Below are positions 30,796-42,740 of a stretch of 64,000 bases of DNA, in pieces. A model generated the notes under the pieces. The model worked only from the letters and a program-made list of their open reading frames with translations. It had not been told where the DNA came from and searched no databases. This DNA comes from Leptobrachium leishanense. Taxonomy: Eukaryota > Chordata > Amphibia > Anura > Megophryidae. Every line of letters begins with the position of its first letter. Position 1 is the first letter of the stretch. The stretch is taken from positions 348,754,862 through 348,818,861 of the forward strand of contig CM019063.1 in the NCBI GenBank assembly GCA_009667805.1, given 5' to 3'. Both the position numbers and the translations under genes were made by a program.

Positions 30796-31275
30796 AATGG
30801 GTTACTCATAGAGCACCGAAATGACGCCAACATTTTGGTGTTCTGTAGTTCCCTGCACTTCGGGGAATAAAATTTCCCCACCCTGTAGTAAATTCACCAT
30901 TCACCGCAGCGTCCCCAAAGTGCATGGAGTCGGCCGCTGAATGCTGCCACCGCAAACCCGTGGCATGCTGTTTTCAAAATAACTACTGAACAAGAATGTC
31001 TGGAATTTACATATAAGATCCTATGATTGATAATAAAAAGTTCTGTTACAGAAAAAAGAAAAAACGCTATCACAAAGGGGGGGGGGGGAATTTTGCCCAA
31101 AAAAATCTGAAAAATTACTAAAAAAAAAGCAATAAAGACTTTTTACTGCAGATTAAAATAATAAATGGTTTATTAGATATTGCATAGATTAACCATTACT
31201 TCTCTATGGGGATTTGCACTGCCTTCAAACAGCACCGTACTTGCTGGCAGTTCGCCAAACTAGTGTGTGAGCATA
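30796..31275. mobile_element. CAGGG-family fragment inside the hAT element
   Basis: Left end GGGTTACTCATAGAGCACCG; internal words GTTCTGTTACAG (31040) and GGTTTATTAGATATTG (31162) place it in the family. The right terminus is missing near 31275. It includes a G-run at 31078-31089. Confidence 0.65.
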
Positions 31276-31716
31276 TCACAGAGCAGTGGTGTACTTAGGG
31301 GAGTGGCGGGGGCAGGCAGCCCCAGGTACCAGTGATTATTGCGGTGTCATTAGGGGGTACTAGGAGGTGCCACTGTCACTGTGTCAGCTTTGAGCTGTGT
31401 TGTCAAACAACGGAGCAGGGCGTTTGCATACGGAATAAAATCTAATAGAATAAAAATTCCCTTTTCCTCCCTCCATAGCTCCTCCCCTGCCCCGCAGCAG
31501 CTCTAGGAGAGGGGAGGGGGATATGATTTGTGTGCAGAGAGAGAAGATGACAGTAAACGGCAGTTAAAGGGGTGGGTATCAGCAGAATATGAAGCCCTGT
31601 CTGCTTACTACTGTTTAAAGTGGACCTTTCCTTAACCAGCACTGCAGTGATAGAAATTTGTCATTGAGCTGCCTGGCTCCTGTTGAGGCTGCGAGCGTGC
31701 AGGTCACGCGGTCCGT

Positions 31717-31755
31717 CCAGTCAGGTGGTACTGAGTCTCAGTACCACCTGACTGG
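31717..31755. repeat. Perfect 39-bp palindrome
   Basis: A 19-base stem, CCAGTCAGGTGGTACTGAG, faces its exact complement across a single T (31736). Located in GC-rich sequence inside the hAT element. Confidence 0.9.
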
Positions 31756-32039
31756 CTGAACCACGTAACACGCACGCACGCAGCTGCCCGCCCTTTCGTT
31801 AACACGGACTCTCACTCTATTCTGGACTGAACACCCACCGGGAAGGGAATCAAAGCCACGGTGCACCCTCTGGCAGTGGCACCCCACTGCTGACAAGATG
31901 GCTCCACGCTCAGGCACAGCCGCAATCCTAATGTGGCCTGGAGGGACCTCCTGCTGAGTCCGTACACAGTCCCTGCTGATTCTGCACACAGCCCTACCGT
32001 GGACGGAGGCCGGTAAATATAGAATAAATAGTTGCTGTG

Positions 32040-32620
32040 TGCTCATATTCACTCGGTTTGCTGGGAGTTGTATTGCAGTGGATTCTGATGCACTCATACT
32101 CACCGCACATTGCATTGCCGGGAGTTTTATTGCTGTGGATTCTTATACGCTGACACACACCACACATTGCATTGCTGTGAGTTTTATTGCTGTGAATTCT
32201 GATACGCTGACACACACCACACATTGCTGGAAGTTCTATTGCAGTGGATTCTGATGCACTCATACACACCGCACATTGCATTGCTGGGAGTTTTATTGCA
32301 GGGAATTCTGTGATACACACTGCATATTACTGTGAGTTTTATTGCCCTGGAGCTCTGGGATACGCTCATACACACTGCACATTACTGTGAGTTTTATTGC
32401 TGTGCAGTTCTGATATGCTCATACACAGTGCCCATTTCTGTGGGTTTTATTGCTGTGCAGTTCTGTGATATGCTCATACACAGTGCACATTTCTGTGGGT
32501 TTTATTGCTGTGCAGCTCTGATATGCTCATACACAGTGCCCATTTCTGTGGGTTTTATTGCTGTGCAGCTCTGTGATAAGCTCATATGCAGTGCACGTTT
32601 CTGTGGATTTTACTGTTCAA
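32040..32620. repeat. Tandem array, 60-70 bp units
   Basis: Repeated units contain GTGGGTTTTATTGCTGTGCA and CTCATACACAGTGC, about nine copies and irregular in length. Open frames on both strands here reflect the repetition. A fragment of the same sequence occurs near 59990-60045 inside another hAT element. Confidence 0.8.
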
Positions 32621-32937
32621 CCAATTAGAGCGGCTGTGATCCAGTATACTTGACATGCGTGGCTGTTCTTTGTGAAAATGCTTGAATTTAAACATTTCAT
32701 AATTTTATTTATCTCAATAGATACAGTGAAATGGTATACAAAATATACAAGTAGGCACTTGGTATCCACTTTTAATAAAAAGAGAGGAAAAGGTGGAGCT
32801 TAAAGAGGAAGGGTGGGGATTAACCAGGAAGAGGTGTGCCATTGACCGGAAGGGGTGCCTCAAATTTAAATTAGGGGGTGCACGAGTTTAGTCAGGCCTA
32901 GGGCAGCACAAAACCTAAATACACCACTGGGTACAAG

Positions 32938-34643
32938 AGGGATGTCACAGTGCACTGACTGGCATTGAACGGTGAGACTGGCTTGCCGACTTGTCAGTCA
33001 GCCAGCTGGGATGCAATAAGGCTGACACTCCCCCTTGTGGCATGCTACTGGAAGGGGTAGGGAATAATTAAATTGTTTACTATGTACTATATCTGATAGC
33101 AAAGAAAAAAAAATAATGCTAGCACAAATATAGGGAGTGGTTCCCCATCAAATGAGCAACACAAAAGAAGTTTGAGGCTTGGCTGAAATAGAAGGGGGGT
33201 TGTTAGTGTTAAAGGGTGGGTTCATTCCATTAATGACTCAATCACTAACCATAACGGCCCATAATCATAAAATGTTGAATAGATTAATTTTGATTAAAAG
33301 AACACTCAATGAAAAACAATGCACCTGCATAGAAGAAAAAACATTATGGAGATCTGGGTTTACACGGGGTGCAGAAGGTCTAACCACAATATAGTGATGT
33401 GAACATCTAAGTAAGAAATTACACAATCTTGTAAAATAAATTGACTGTGTGGCAAATAAACATTTTTGCAGTGTCGTGAAAAAAATTATATTGGTACCTA
33501 CTGTATGTTCACATTACATGACCAAATCAGAGGGGATCACTAGTATATTTGGTAGGAATATTCAGTATGTTGTGGCCACCATGTCAGATTTGTATAAGCG
33601 AACAACATATACTAATAGTGAATGATATCGATAAACCTGCAGGGTTATCTTTTAAAGTAAAACAATAGTAGAAAAACTGTGTGCTCAGCAATTTAGATTC
33701 GTGTCTCACTTGTAATACCCATATTCTGACAAGCCACACTGTTAGTAGCTCGAGTTGTAGTACCTTCGAGGTGTTTCACAGACTCCATAGAGCAGATGCT
33801 CAAGCTCGCGCAAGCTAGGTCTGGCCAGGACTGTAAGAGGACTCACACAACAACACTGGGAACTATTTTTTCCCCATGTTCAGCTGCCTAAGAAGAGAGG
33901 AAGTGGCAGATTACGCTGAAGGGATCTGAGGTGAGTATTGCATTTTTTGGTGTGTTTTTAAAGGGACACTGCCACTTACATAAGCTGCAACTAGATTACT
34001 TGTGCATTACAAACAAAACCACTTTATAGAACACATGCTGCTGGTTTTTTTTTCTTTCTTTCAAGTAATTGCATGTAAAATAGAAAAATATTTTTTTTAT
34101 CTCCCGTTTTCATTTTGTGTATTTTTCCCATGATGCATCATTACCAAAATCTGTTTCTTTGGTGGCTGTGCTTTATCTCATACAGTATTTAATGAAGTGG
34201 AGGAGGGTATCTTTAGATAAGGTAGCAGAGGGTGTATTGTCCTACCTCTGCTACCCAAGATAAGAGATGGCAGCTGAATTAGATATGACAGGGAGCTTAA
34301 ATGACTTCTAATATACCTCCTGGTGATGTCCTTTGAATACATCCCACACAATACAATGATGGGAGTTGGCTGCCTGACCCATTGACTCCATCATATGGCC
34401 AAAGCCACACAGTGAGGAGCAAGTGATATAAAGATACTGTGTGGGGGGGGGGGGGTGGCAGTTTACAACACAAAATATCACAAAATAAATACACCCAGTG
34501 ACACATATATAGTAAAATATTTTCTTAACTAAACATAGAAGAGAAAAAAAGCACATGTAAGATATCAACAACATAAAATAAACAATTCATTCCGGACATT
34601 TAATTTTTTTGCAGATGCAAAATCACTTAACACCAGCCTTTAC
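32938..34643. other. No gene recognised
   Basis: Mostly AT-rich, with a G-run at 34442-34454. Around 33770-33930 words such as CAGATGCTCAAGCT and GAGGTGAGTATTGC faintly resemble the hairpin-rich repeat at 35308. No exon-like segment was found on either strand. Confidence 0.35.
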
Positions 34644-34837
34644 AAGCAGTATTCATTGCTAAAAAATGTCAAGTGACGAGGAAACGCATGATAGGTTGGA
34701 ATAACTTGTTCTTCGTCTGCAGGCTCCACATTATCATCTCCCATATAAAATACAGGAGATATTAATGTATAGTTAGCAGCCGCGGTATCCGAGACTGGGA
34801 AAGGACTTGTTGATTTTAAGCTGAGCGCTGAAGCCAT
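34644..34837 (-). CDS. Candidate first coding exon, unidentified host gene
   Basis: On the minus strand an ATG at 34837 in a favourable context (A at -3, G at +4) opens a frame beginning MASALSLKSTSPFPVSD and reading through YMGDDNVEPADEE and RHLTFFSNEYC. A GTAAAG donor follows at 34643, leaving two bases; without splicing the frame would stop at 34640. The residue mix looks protein-like, and it joins in phase to the candidate exon at 29301-29372. No domain is recognised. Upstream DNA is purine-rich on this strand, arguing against an acceptor and for a first exon. Confidence 0.35.
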
Positions 34838-35307
34838 TATGCTGTGTGGCTCAAGCATTCTTAACATCAATCATGGATTAGGGCCCATCTACGTCCTTCC
34901 TATTTCTTTCTTCCCTTCAGCCACTTGGTTGCATAGTAAGCCTGATTACACAAAACATCCATATTAAACAACATCTATAGATATAATATGTTCTCACCAT
35001 TCTCATGTCACAATATTACATTTTTGTCCTACATCAAATTAAAGGATGGATGCAATACACAAAGATACAATTCACTTCTTCCTTTCATTGACATTATTTG
35101 TGACAGTTCCATTAAAAAGCCTTCAAAAAGGCCGCATTCTAGAAGCAAAATGCGGGAGTGTCCTCATGTCAGGGCTTTCATCTATTTAATGTTCTTCCTT
35201 TGTCCATAGTGTCTGTTTATTATGAAGGTCTAACATTGATGTTGTCTTGACTTTAGTCTAGTGGCGTATGGTAGGCGGCATGTACCATCAGTTAGCTTAG
35301 CCGATAC

Positions 35308-35945
35308 TGGGCCACATTACAATCTTGGGGCTAACATTAACGCTCACCTGCGCCATATGGCTACTGCATATTACAAACCAAACGCTAACGGGTTAAGTAA
35401 CCCGTTTGCGTTTGTTACCTTGCGCTTTTCAGCGCGAGGTTACTGTACTTTGTGCTCCCTAATCAGCAGTAGTATTACAATCTACTAGCGCTGATAAACG
35501 TCCAGCTGTGGTTAGCAAAACGTTAACCACAGCCAGGACTTGGTGTTAACGGATTCCACTTCTGTAGAATCTGTTAATACCATCCAAAATAATTTTAAAA
35601 AGTGAGCAGATACTCACCTCCTGTCCCGTGGCGAGGACCAAGGCTCCGTCCGCCTCCTCCGTCCGGCGGGAGAGACTGGGGGGAAAAGTTCCTCCGTCTC
35701 CCCATGCGTATCACTACGCCGATCGGCCGGGTCATGTGAACGCCGGAGTCTGGCTGAATGGAGTCCTCTGGACTCCATCGAGTGGATGCTCAAGGCGACG
35801 CTCAGCACTGCCGCGGGCATCCCGGGGCTTTGCGCCCGGTAACAATGCAGGCAACTTTTTTAGCGCCTGCATTGTAATTCCACGCTAAAACGGGGCGTTA
35901 GGGGAAAACTGCGGGCGCTAATGCACATATATCTAGCCACCTTAT
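35308..35945. mobile_element. Hairpin-rich non-autonomous repeat, family E, copy 1
   Basis: Contains GGGCCACATTACAATCTTGG at the left and, at the right, TAATTCCACGCTAAAACGGG, both shared with the reversed copy at 45545. Several inverted repeats occur: AACGCTAACGGGTTA/TAACCCGTTTGCGTT near 35380-35415, GTTAACCACAGC with its complement near 35508-35535, and ATGGAGTCC/GGACTCCAT near 35758-35780. Non-coding. Confidence 0.6.
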
Positions 35946-36039
35946 TTTTATGACTTCATACTGACGTTGTGAAGTGGTAATTGGCTTTGTATCTATCCAA
36001 CCACACACTTACGTTTTATGGTCTTTGTCTCATGGTTTT

Positions 36040-36790
36040 AGCATTATTTCAATAAAATTGTCAGGGCAAAATAAATTTTGACCAAGGATAAGAGAAAAAT
36101 TCTTACATGTATATAAATTGATTTTAGGGTTCTGTGTAATAACAGACCCAGGATGCATAAAAGTGAGAAAGGGGTCATTTGCAGATCCTACCCAGAATTC
36201 CTTGCTGCATATGGGGAATGTGGCACAGGAGCTCTGGGATGGAATTCTTTGAATTGCTATGATGTGCAAGTGGCTTCTGCAATAATAAACACTTATTATA
36301 GTGTGGAGGCTTTTTATCTCACTTTTAGTCCTCCACCACAACCCTTTTAGATATATATATATAAATATATGAGCCCTGTGCGCATGCGCCTTTCTACACA
36401 ATGTCTAACGATGACGTGTACTGAGAAGCGGCAATGCGTGGGTAAGCATACCTCGGATGAAACGCACAGGTCCGCAATTTTCTCCATTATTCTCCCAGGA
36501 TTTTCACCATATTTACCCCCCCAAGGTAGGGAATACATCCACTCTTGAAAAGGCTGTGTTTAATTACGGCGAAATGCATCGGGCGATCATGTCTGGCACT
36601 TTTTAACAGTTTTACGTCTTCTAACGTCTTGGGGCTGGCTACCCTATTGAAGGCTCTTTGCTGTTTTTTTCAACAGCTAGCGGGGTAATGTAGGCAGCAC
36701 AAACTGCTGAGGTTAGCACAGGGCTCATATATTTATATATGAGAATTCTTTCTCTTATCCATGGTCAAAATTTCTTTTGCCCTGACTTTC
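36040..36790. repeat. Imperfect inverted repeat, Penelope-like candidate
   Basis: A segment near 36058-36107 (GGGCAAAATAAATTTTGACC) pairs with 36745-36795 in inverted orientation, and ATATAAATATATGAGCCCTG near 36358 pairs with 36715-36745. Between them are GATGAAACGCAC and GGCGAAATGCATC words similar to the GAAACG motif of the palindrome at 10190. A second partial copy of the GGTAATGTAGGCAGCAC segment lies at 36898. Function unknown. Confidence 0.5.
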
Positions 36791-36942
36791 TTCCCCTCGA
36801 AACACTGGATGCTAACATTGAAACATACACCTCAGTGTGTTTGATCTCTTACAATTAAACATATGGGGTATGTCTGTTTTATCTATTATCTAACTGGGTA
36901 ATGTAGGCAGCACCAACCGCTGAGGTCAGTACAGGGCTAATA

Positions 36943-37995
36943 CATAGAAACATAGAAAAATTTCGGCAGATAAGAACCTTTCGGCCCATCTAGTCTGCCC
37001 AATTACATGGATACTTAACCTGGATTTATCTTTGGTTTAGGATAGCCTTATGCCTATCCCATGCCTGCTTAAATTCAATTACTGTTTTGGCCTCTACCAC
37101 TTCAACTGGAAGACTGTTCCATGTATCCACCACCCTCTCAGTAAAATAATGCTTTCTGATGTTACTTTTAAACCTTTGCCCCTCTAATCTAAGACTATGT
37201 CCTCTTGTTTTGCTACTTTGTTTCCTTTTAAATATACTCCCTTCCTCTACCTTGTGGATTCCCTTTACGGATTTAAATGTTTCTATCATATCTCCTCTGT
37301 CTCGTCTTTTTTCCAAGCTGTACATGTTAAGATCATTAAGCCTTACCTGGTAACTTTTCTCCTTCAAGCCGTACACCATTTTAGTAGCCCTTCTCTGAAC
37401 TCTCTCTAAGATGTCTATATCCTTCTGGAGATACGGTCTCCAGTACTGCACACAGTACTCCAAGTGAGGTCTCACCAGTGCTCTGTACAGTGGCATGAGC
37501 ACTTCCCTTTTCCTACTGCTAATACCTCTCCCTACACAACCAAGCATTCTGCTAGCATTTCCTGCTGCTCTATTACATTGACTACTTACCTTTAGATCCT
37601 CTGCAATAATAACCCCTAAATCCCTTTCCTCAGATGTTGAGGTTAGGACTGTATCAAATATTCTATATTCAGCCCTTGGGTTTTTACGTCCCAGGTGCAT
37701 TATCTTGCACTTATCCACGTTAAAACTCAATTGCCACAGTTCCGACCATTTTTTTAGTTTACCTAAATCATTTGTCATTTGGCTGATCCCTCCAGGAACG
37801 TCAACCCTGTTGCAAATCTTTGTGGCATCAGCAAAAATACATATTTTTCCATTAATACCTTCTGCAATATCACTAATAAAAATATTAAATAGAATGGGTC
37901 CAAGTACTGACCCCTGAGGTACCCCACTAGTAACAAGACCTTGCGCCGAATAAACTCCATTTATCAATACATACTTGATAATCGTTTCTCCTAAT
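36943..37995 (-). mobile_element. CR1-type LINE copy 2, 5'-truncated
   Basis: Same 3' tail as copy 1 (TTTCTATGTTTCTATG on the minus strand). The frame 37967-37026 has 313 codons without a stop: SGVPQGSVLGPILFNIFISD (RT block), FADATKI where FADDTKI is expected (second catalytic Asp changed to Ala), then the same C-terminus as copy 1. It extends about 180 bp further 5' than copy 1. The open frame, despite a dead active site, suggests a young copy of a family member already mutated or a single late change. Confidence 0.85.
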
Positions 37996-38499
37996 TATTT
38001 CTAATTTTTGCCTTGACTTTCCTCTGCTCCTATGTACCAGATCCTAGCATAGAGCCATACACCTCAGCGTGGCTGATTCCATATTACTACACATTTTTGG
38101 TAGGTCTGATTTTATATGAACTATTAAAAGTTAGGTTTTACCATTGTACCCTATCTCCCTACTCCTTTGACCCTCCTGGTCAACCAATAACTTAAGTGTC
38201 TTATGGATATTCACTATGTGTTACGTCCCCTTTCGAGTGTTTGAAAGGTGCCCTGTGGTGCCAATTAAGTACCAATCCTTTCTTGTTCTGTTGCGTGCTG
38301 ACTTCCATACATCTTCGGAAGACCTCATAACAGCGACCTCTTGCAGAGACCGCAGCCTTAATAGTGAGGTAGTTGCCAGAAATCCAGCACAGGGACACGG
38401 GGACACCGGAAGGCCTCTGGACACACCAGTGCTGCAGCAACCTGTACACCAGCAGCACCTTACATTGACTTTTATCCAGGTCTTACAGTCATGCGTATG

Positions 38500-39938
38500 C
38501 TTCCATCCCTGGCTTCTCTAAATCCAGCCCTGGTGTTATACTACACACTGGGAGACCAGGATGAGAACATGGATGATCGGACCACCCTGACCTGGACTTT
38601 GCCTCGGCAGACAGCCACGGAGATGGAGGGCCCACATCTCCTGGCCGATACAGAAGACAGTCCTGCAGCGGTGGTGGTCAGATCTACGGAGCAGAAAAGG
38701 GACATCCCTCCCTCCCCTAGAGGAGGTGAGAGTGCCCTGGCCTCTGGCCTCGACGCCTGTTTGCGGATTTTGGACGAAGGGGACGCAGATGGCCCGCTTA
38801 CAAAGGGAGTATGGCGCCGGATGCTCTGAGAGGCTGTCGGGAGGTGAGAACCTGGAGGGTAGAGGAGTCGGTGACCAACCCGGGACCGGGTGATGTTGTG
38901 GCCTGCTCGCATACCGAGATCGTTCTGGGACGCAGTGCTGAAAATTGCAAACCACCAGAGGTGCGGGAGTGCCTACCTTCGGCCCTGGGGGGCGATCCGG
39001 GCCCAGAGTGCAGGAGGCGAGTTGGAGTTTGGAGACCCCAGGAGACGGCGGGCCTTACCGGGTTATCGACGGCAGACCCCTACCGGAGGTATACAGAAGC
39101 GGATCCCCCTCTTTCACTGCTCAAGATGGCGTGGCTGCTCCCTCCGGCACCGCGACCGACTGAAACCCGAGCTGGCGAAGATGAGCTCCATGGGCTGCGA
39201 GGCGATAGGTCTCTTGGTTGTGAATTTGCTGCGTCTCGGCGTCCGGGCCTTGTCTACTGTACGCAGCCTGGTCCCCGACCTGTGCCGCTCCTCGACACTG
39301 GATGAGCTACCCACTGACTGTTTCTCATTTTTGCCTACAGGCCTATTGCTATTGTCTCCTTAAGGACACTTTTGTGTGTTTTTTTGCTTGTTTGTCGCTC
39401 TTGCATATCTGGGATGTCTCAGGGGACGCAACAGTGGCCTGGCGCCCAGTTTGGCCCCCGAGTGCCTGGGCCTGGTGCCATTAATCCACTTTGGCCCTCC
39501 CCCGCGTCTTACGGCTGTCCGGGAACACGCCAGGGTAGGCACAGTTTGGGCCTTTGCCATTTTCTCACCCCTCCCTTTTTTCGCTCTCCCTCTTCCTCCC
39601 ACCGTCCTTATAGTAGATACCTTTTAGCAGTACTTATTTTATGCAGTGCCTAATCTTGCTCTCTACTGGTTTTTGAGACTAGTTCTTATACTGTAAGATG
39701 ACATATCCTGCGTGACCGCTTTTGCTGTTTGTGATGACATGCTTTGGCCCTAGGAGGCCATTATTATGTGCTATTATAGAGGACTCTTGACTGGCCACAC
39801 GAGGCCCTCACTTTGTAATTTTCCTTATGCTGTGCTTTGGTTGAAGTCTACTTGTGGCCCTGCGAGGCCTTCACCTTTTGATTGTACGCTGACCTATTCG
39901 CAAAATAAAATTTTCAATACCAAAAAAAAAGTTCTCTG
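38500..39938 (+). mobile_element. L1/Tx1-derived copy lacking ORFs
   Basis: A GC-rich left part (38560-39300) with a CAAGATGGCG word resembles an L1-type 5' leader. The right part (39410-39938) matches the 3' region of the element at 62505-63260 in reverse: GGGATGTCTCAGGGGACGCA, GAGTGCCTGGGCCTGGTGCC, GTTTGGGCCTTTGCCATTTT and an AAATTTTCAATACC end followed by a poly-A tract. No ORF1 or ORF2 lies between. The left boundary is not defined. Confidence 0.5.
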
Positions 39939-40469
39939 TGTAAGAAATTCCTTTCCTCCCCCCATTATCCATTGTTTGAAGGTCCTGTGTAGATATCTGA
40001 TCTGTCCAGCTATCTGCTTGATTGTATGTAAATGGTTTGGTGGTTGATGACTTTACATGTGTGTCTTTTTCAATAAACCAGTTCTATTCTGACCAAGCTT
40101 GAAGTCAAGACTTGTGTTTTGGAGTACCAGGAATCTTCAGCCCGCTGTGCCAAGGAAAGGCTCCAGGTCTACAGCTTCGGCTTATTTCTGGGGGTGCTAG
40201 CCAGGCTCTCTACATGCACCGGGCCTTAGTTTTCTTCTATCATGTCAGATTTTTTCTCTACAGCTTATCTGAATGCGATTACTCACACCCGGATGTTCAG
40301 GAGCACAAGTGCTCTCCTATTGGCCGGGAGTGGACCTCCCTCAAATGGGGAGCGGTGGGGCGTGACCTTGGCGACCGGATGTTACTTGTCTCTGCATTTC
40401 AGTTACACATGAGACAGTGTGGTGAGAGGGTGTGTATAACTGTATTTAGTGAATCGTATTCTTAGATTG
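39939..40469. other. No gene; LTR-like AATAAACCAG stretch
   Basis: A CAATAAACCAGTTCTATTCTG segment at 40070-40091 is polyadenylation-like. The open frame 40112-40465 has no recognisable motif. No terminal repeats were found. Confidence 0.3.
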
Positions 40470-40605
40470 TAAACTCTTGAGCAGGGTCCTCCCTCCTTCT
40501 GTTCCGTGTGTGTAACGTGTATGTATATTTGTTATTCTGTCTCTTCCATTGTACAGCGCTAAGGAATTTATTGGTACTTTATAAATACTTGTAACTGTGT
40601 ACAAG
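40470..40605 (+). repeat. Common vertebrate retroposon tail
   Basis: Contains TTGTAAACTCTTGAGCAGGG, TTGTACAGCGCTAAGGAATT and TTTATAAATACTTG, a sequence I recognise as an abundant dispersed retroposon 3' end in frogs and fish. No coding part is attached. Confidence 0.5.
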
Positions 40606-41109
40606 GAGTAAGCAGGATTAATTTATTTATGTGCATATGTATTTCCTTTCCTTCAGATCATGTCTGCCTCTGCTATTTCTCGTCGTAAGTGCAAAAACAG
40701 CCCTGATTCCCTTTGTTATATGTGTGGCAGTTTCACTGGTCCCAGTCAAAAGGGTGAACATCAGCACATTTGTCAGGCAAGCCTATGTTGCATATTTCAA
40801 AGTAAAACTTGGTGATCAAGATAAGTCTTGAGTCCCTCACAAGGAGTGCAAGCAGTGTGTCGAAAGTATACTGATGTGGACTAAGGGAACATGCAGGGGT
40901 GTGGAAATTTAAAAAAAATCTACTTGTCCAACGGACTAAATGGTAGTCCAATCTACTTGTCCCTCAGGACGATCTACTTGTCCTGATAACAAAAATAATT
41001 TCAACAAAATAGTATTTAAATAGGTCTTTATAACAGCGCGCACATAATTTGAGTTAGAATGCAAGCTGTATTAATTAAATACATATAAATTACTGCCAAT
41101 TTAATACAA

Positions 41110-41470
41110 ATAGTATCATACATACAGGAAGGGTACAAGGGGTGAAAGGCATACACACAGGAAGGGAACAAGGGGTGGAAGACATACATACAAGGGTTGA
41201 AAGGCACACATACAGGAAGGGTACAAGGGGTAAAAGGCATACATACAGGAAGGGTACAAGGGGTGAAAAGCTATCCTGGCATAAATACAGGAAGGGTACA
41301 AGGAGTGAAAGGCACACATACAGGAAGGGTACAATGGGTCAAAGGCTTGCCTGGCATACATACAGGAATAGCAGGGTACAAGGGGTCAAAAGATAGCCAG
41401 ACACATAAAGAATAAAACCGGTACAAGGGGCGAAGGTCTACATACAGGAAGGGTAGCAAGGCACAAGTGG
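41110..41470. repeat. Minisatellite, 33-36 bp unit
   Basis: Units contain GGCATACATACAGGAAGGGT and ACAAGGGGTGAAA, roughly ten copies with insertions (AGCTATCCTGGCAT-type in two). Long open frames on both strands (41028-41531) are by-products. It lies in a region whose left side, GATCTACTTGTCC repeats near 40916-40990, resembles a hAT-type terminus. Confidence 0.85.
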
Positions 41471-41479
41471 TGAGACAGG

Positions 41480-42560
41480 TCAGACACTGCAGCCCAAGGA
41501 TAAACAGAGGGCTGGAAAGGAGACCGGACACAGAAACAGGAGGGGGAGTCTCTGAATGGAGGTCACAGGGTCAGAAACAGCTCCAAACCATAAGGGCTAA
41601 AAATACAAATAGCATCAACTAGGCTGTAATACGGAGGTGTCAAGGCTTATATCATCGTAATACAGAGCTTATAGGGCTATTAGAATGAATGGAGGAGGCG
41701 GCGCCCCTCACAGCACTGACCTGGGCCAGACAGTCACAGTTAGTTTATTTATTTTTTAACCCCTCCGGCCAGCATATCACTTAATAATGGCAGCGCAGTG
41801 GCACAGACAGCTTATTAACCCTCCGGGCCCCGGGTCGCTCGCTCACCGCTGGATAGACAAAAATCTTTGTATGCAGGCAGGCTCCTCAGGCTTGCTGGCT
41901 CCGCTGCTCCGCACCCTCCTTATTTACCCAACCTCAGGCATCACGTGAGGGGGCGGCGCCATACAGTGTGGTTAGACTCGAGAGCATGCTGTGGCGTGTG
42001 GGAGTCTAAGGAAGGCAGGCACACTGCGGCACTGCCGTGGTTACAGAATGGCATGCGCCGCAGCGGCAGGACCCCGATGGCGGACATAGGCACCGCGGCA
42101 CTGCAGGCATCATTCGGGAGGCAGCAGGACATTAAAACCGGCGGGGCCCACTCACACAGCTGCGCCCGGATGGCAGCTCATCGGTATTCACAGCGACACT
42201 TACGTGAGCTACCTGATGATTCCGACAGTGTAGCCACGTGAAATTAGCTCCTGCCCCTCCGTGAGAGAGAGGAAGGAACGTCCGTGAGAGTGGGCGTTCC
42301 TTCCATTCTCTGCGCTCAGTGTACAAAGCGTGATCCTCCTATGGAGGATCGCGCTTTGTATCCTGACGGCGCTCGTGTGCCGGGAGCAGTCATTTCGGAA
42401 GGCACAAACAGCATTCTGCCAGGCCCTTCCGGCAGATGCCGCATTCCAGAGAGCTGCCACCGGCAAGGTTGGCCGCTCACCAAGACCTCCAGCCACGCTC
42501 TAGCGTGATCTTGGACGACGCAAGATCTGCACGCACACAATTTTTGTCTATCCAATTGCA
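41480..42560. other. No gene; GC-rich repeat-like stretch
   Basis: 42280-42365 contains the inverted words GTACAAAGCGTGATCCTCC / GGAGGATCGCGCTTTGTA and GGAACGTCCGTGAG / CACGGACGTTCC-like pairs, so it is probably part of another hairpin-bearing repeat. Open frames at 41867-42241 and 42209-42585 show no motif. Confidence 0.35.
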
Positions 42561-42740
42561 ACTCAGTGCAACTTATAACATCCAAGTGAAAGATCTAACA
42601 CCAACATGTCAGACAAAAATAAAGGCAATCCAAAAACAGAATCACTAAGTTGGAAAAATGATCACCCCTTGTGTCAATATTTTGTTGAATCACCTTTGGT
42701 TTAATTAGAGCCTTTAGTCTGTTGGGATATGTCTCTACTG

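Larger units (their letters stand above)
30560..32929. mobile_element. hAT-type element with CAGTGGTGCATTT termini
   Basis: Left CAGTGGTGCATTTTGGCC and right CCTAAATACACCACTG are inverted repeats, with the 8-bp duplication GGTACAAG (30552-30559, 32930-32937) diagnostic of hAT transposition. It has no transposase. It contains a LINE/SINE tail (about 30675-30741), a CAGGG-family fragment (30796-31275), what looks like a second left end of the same family (CAGTGGTGTACTTAGGGG at 31285), a perfect 39-bp palindrome and a tandem array (32040-32620). Confidence 0.85.

Noticed and set aside
31738..32320. Minus-strand open frames of 108-125 codons
   Set aside because: Mostly within a tandem array and a palindrome; residues mirror the repeat unit and no domain is visible.
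41028..41531. Frames with FHPLYPSCMYA repeats
   Set aside because: Artefact of the 33-36 bp minisatellite.
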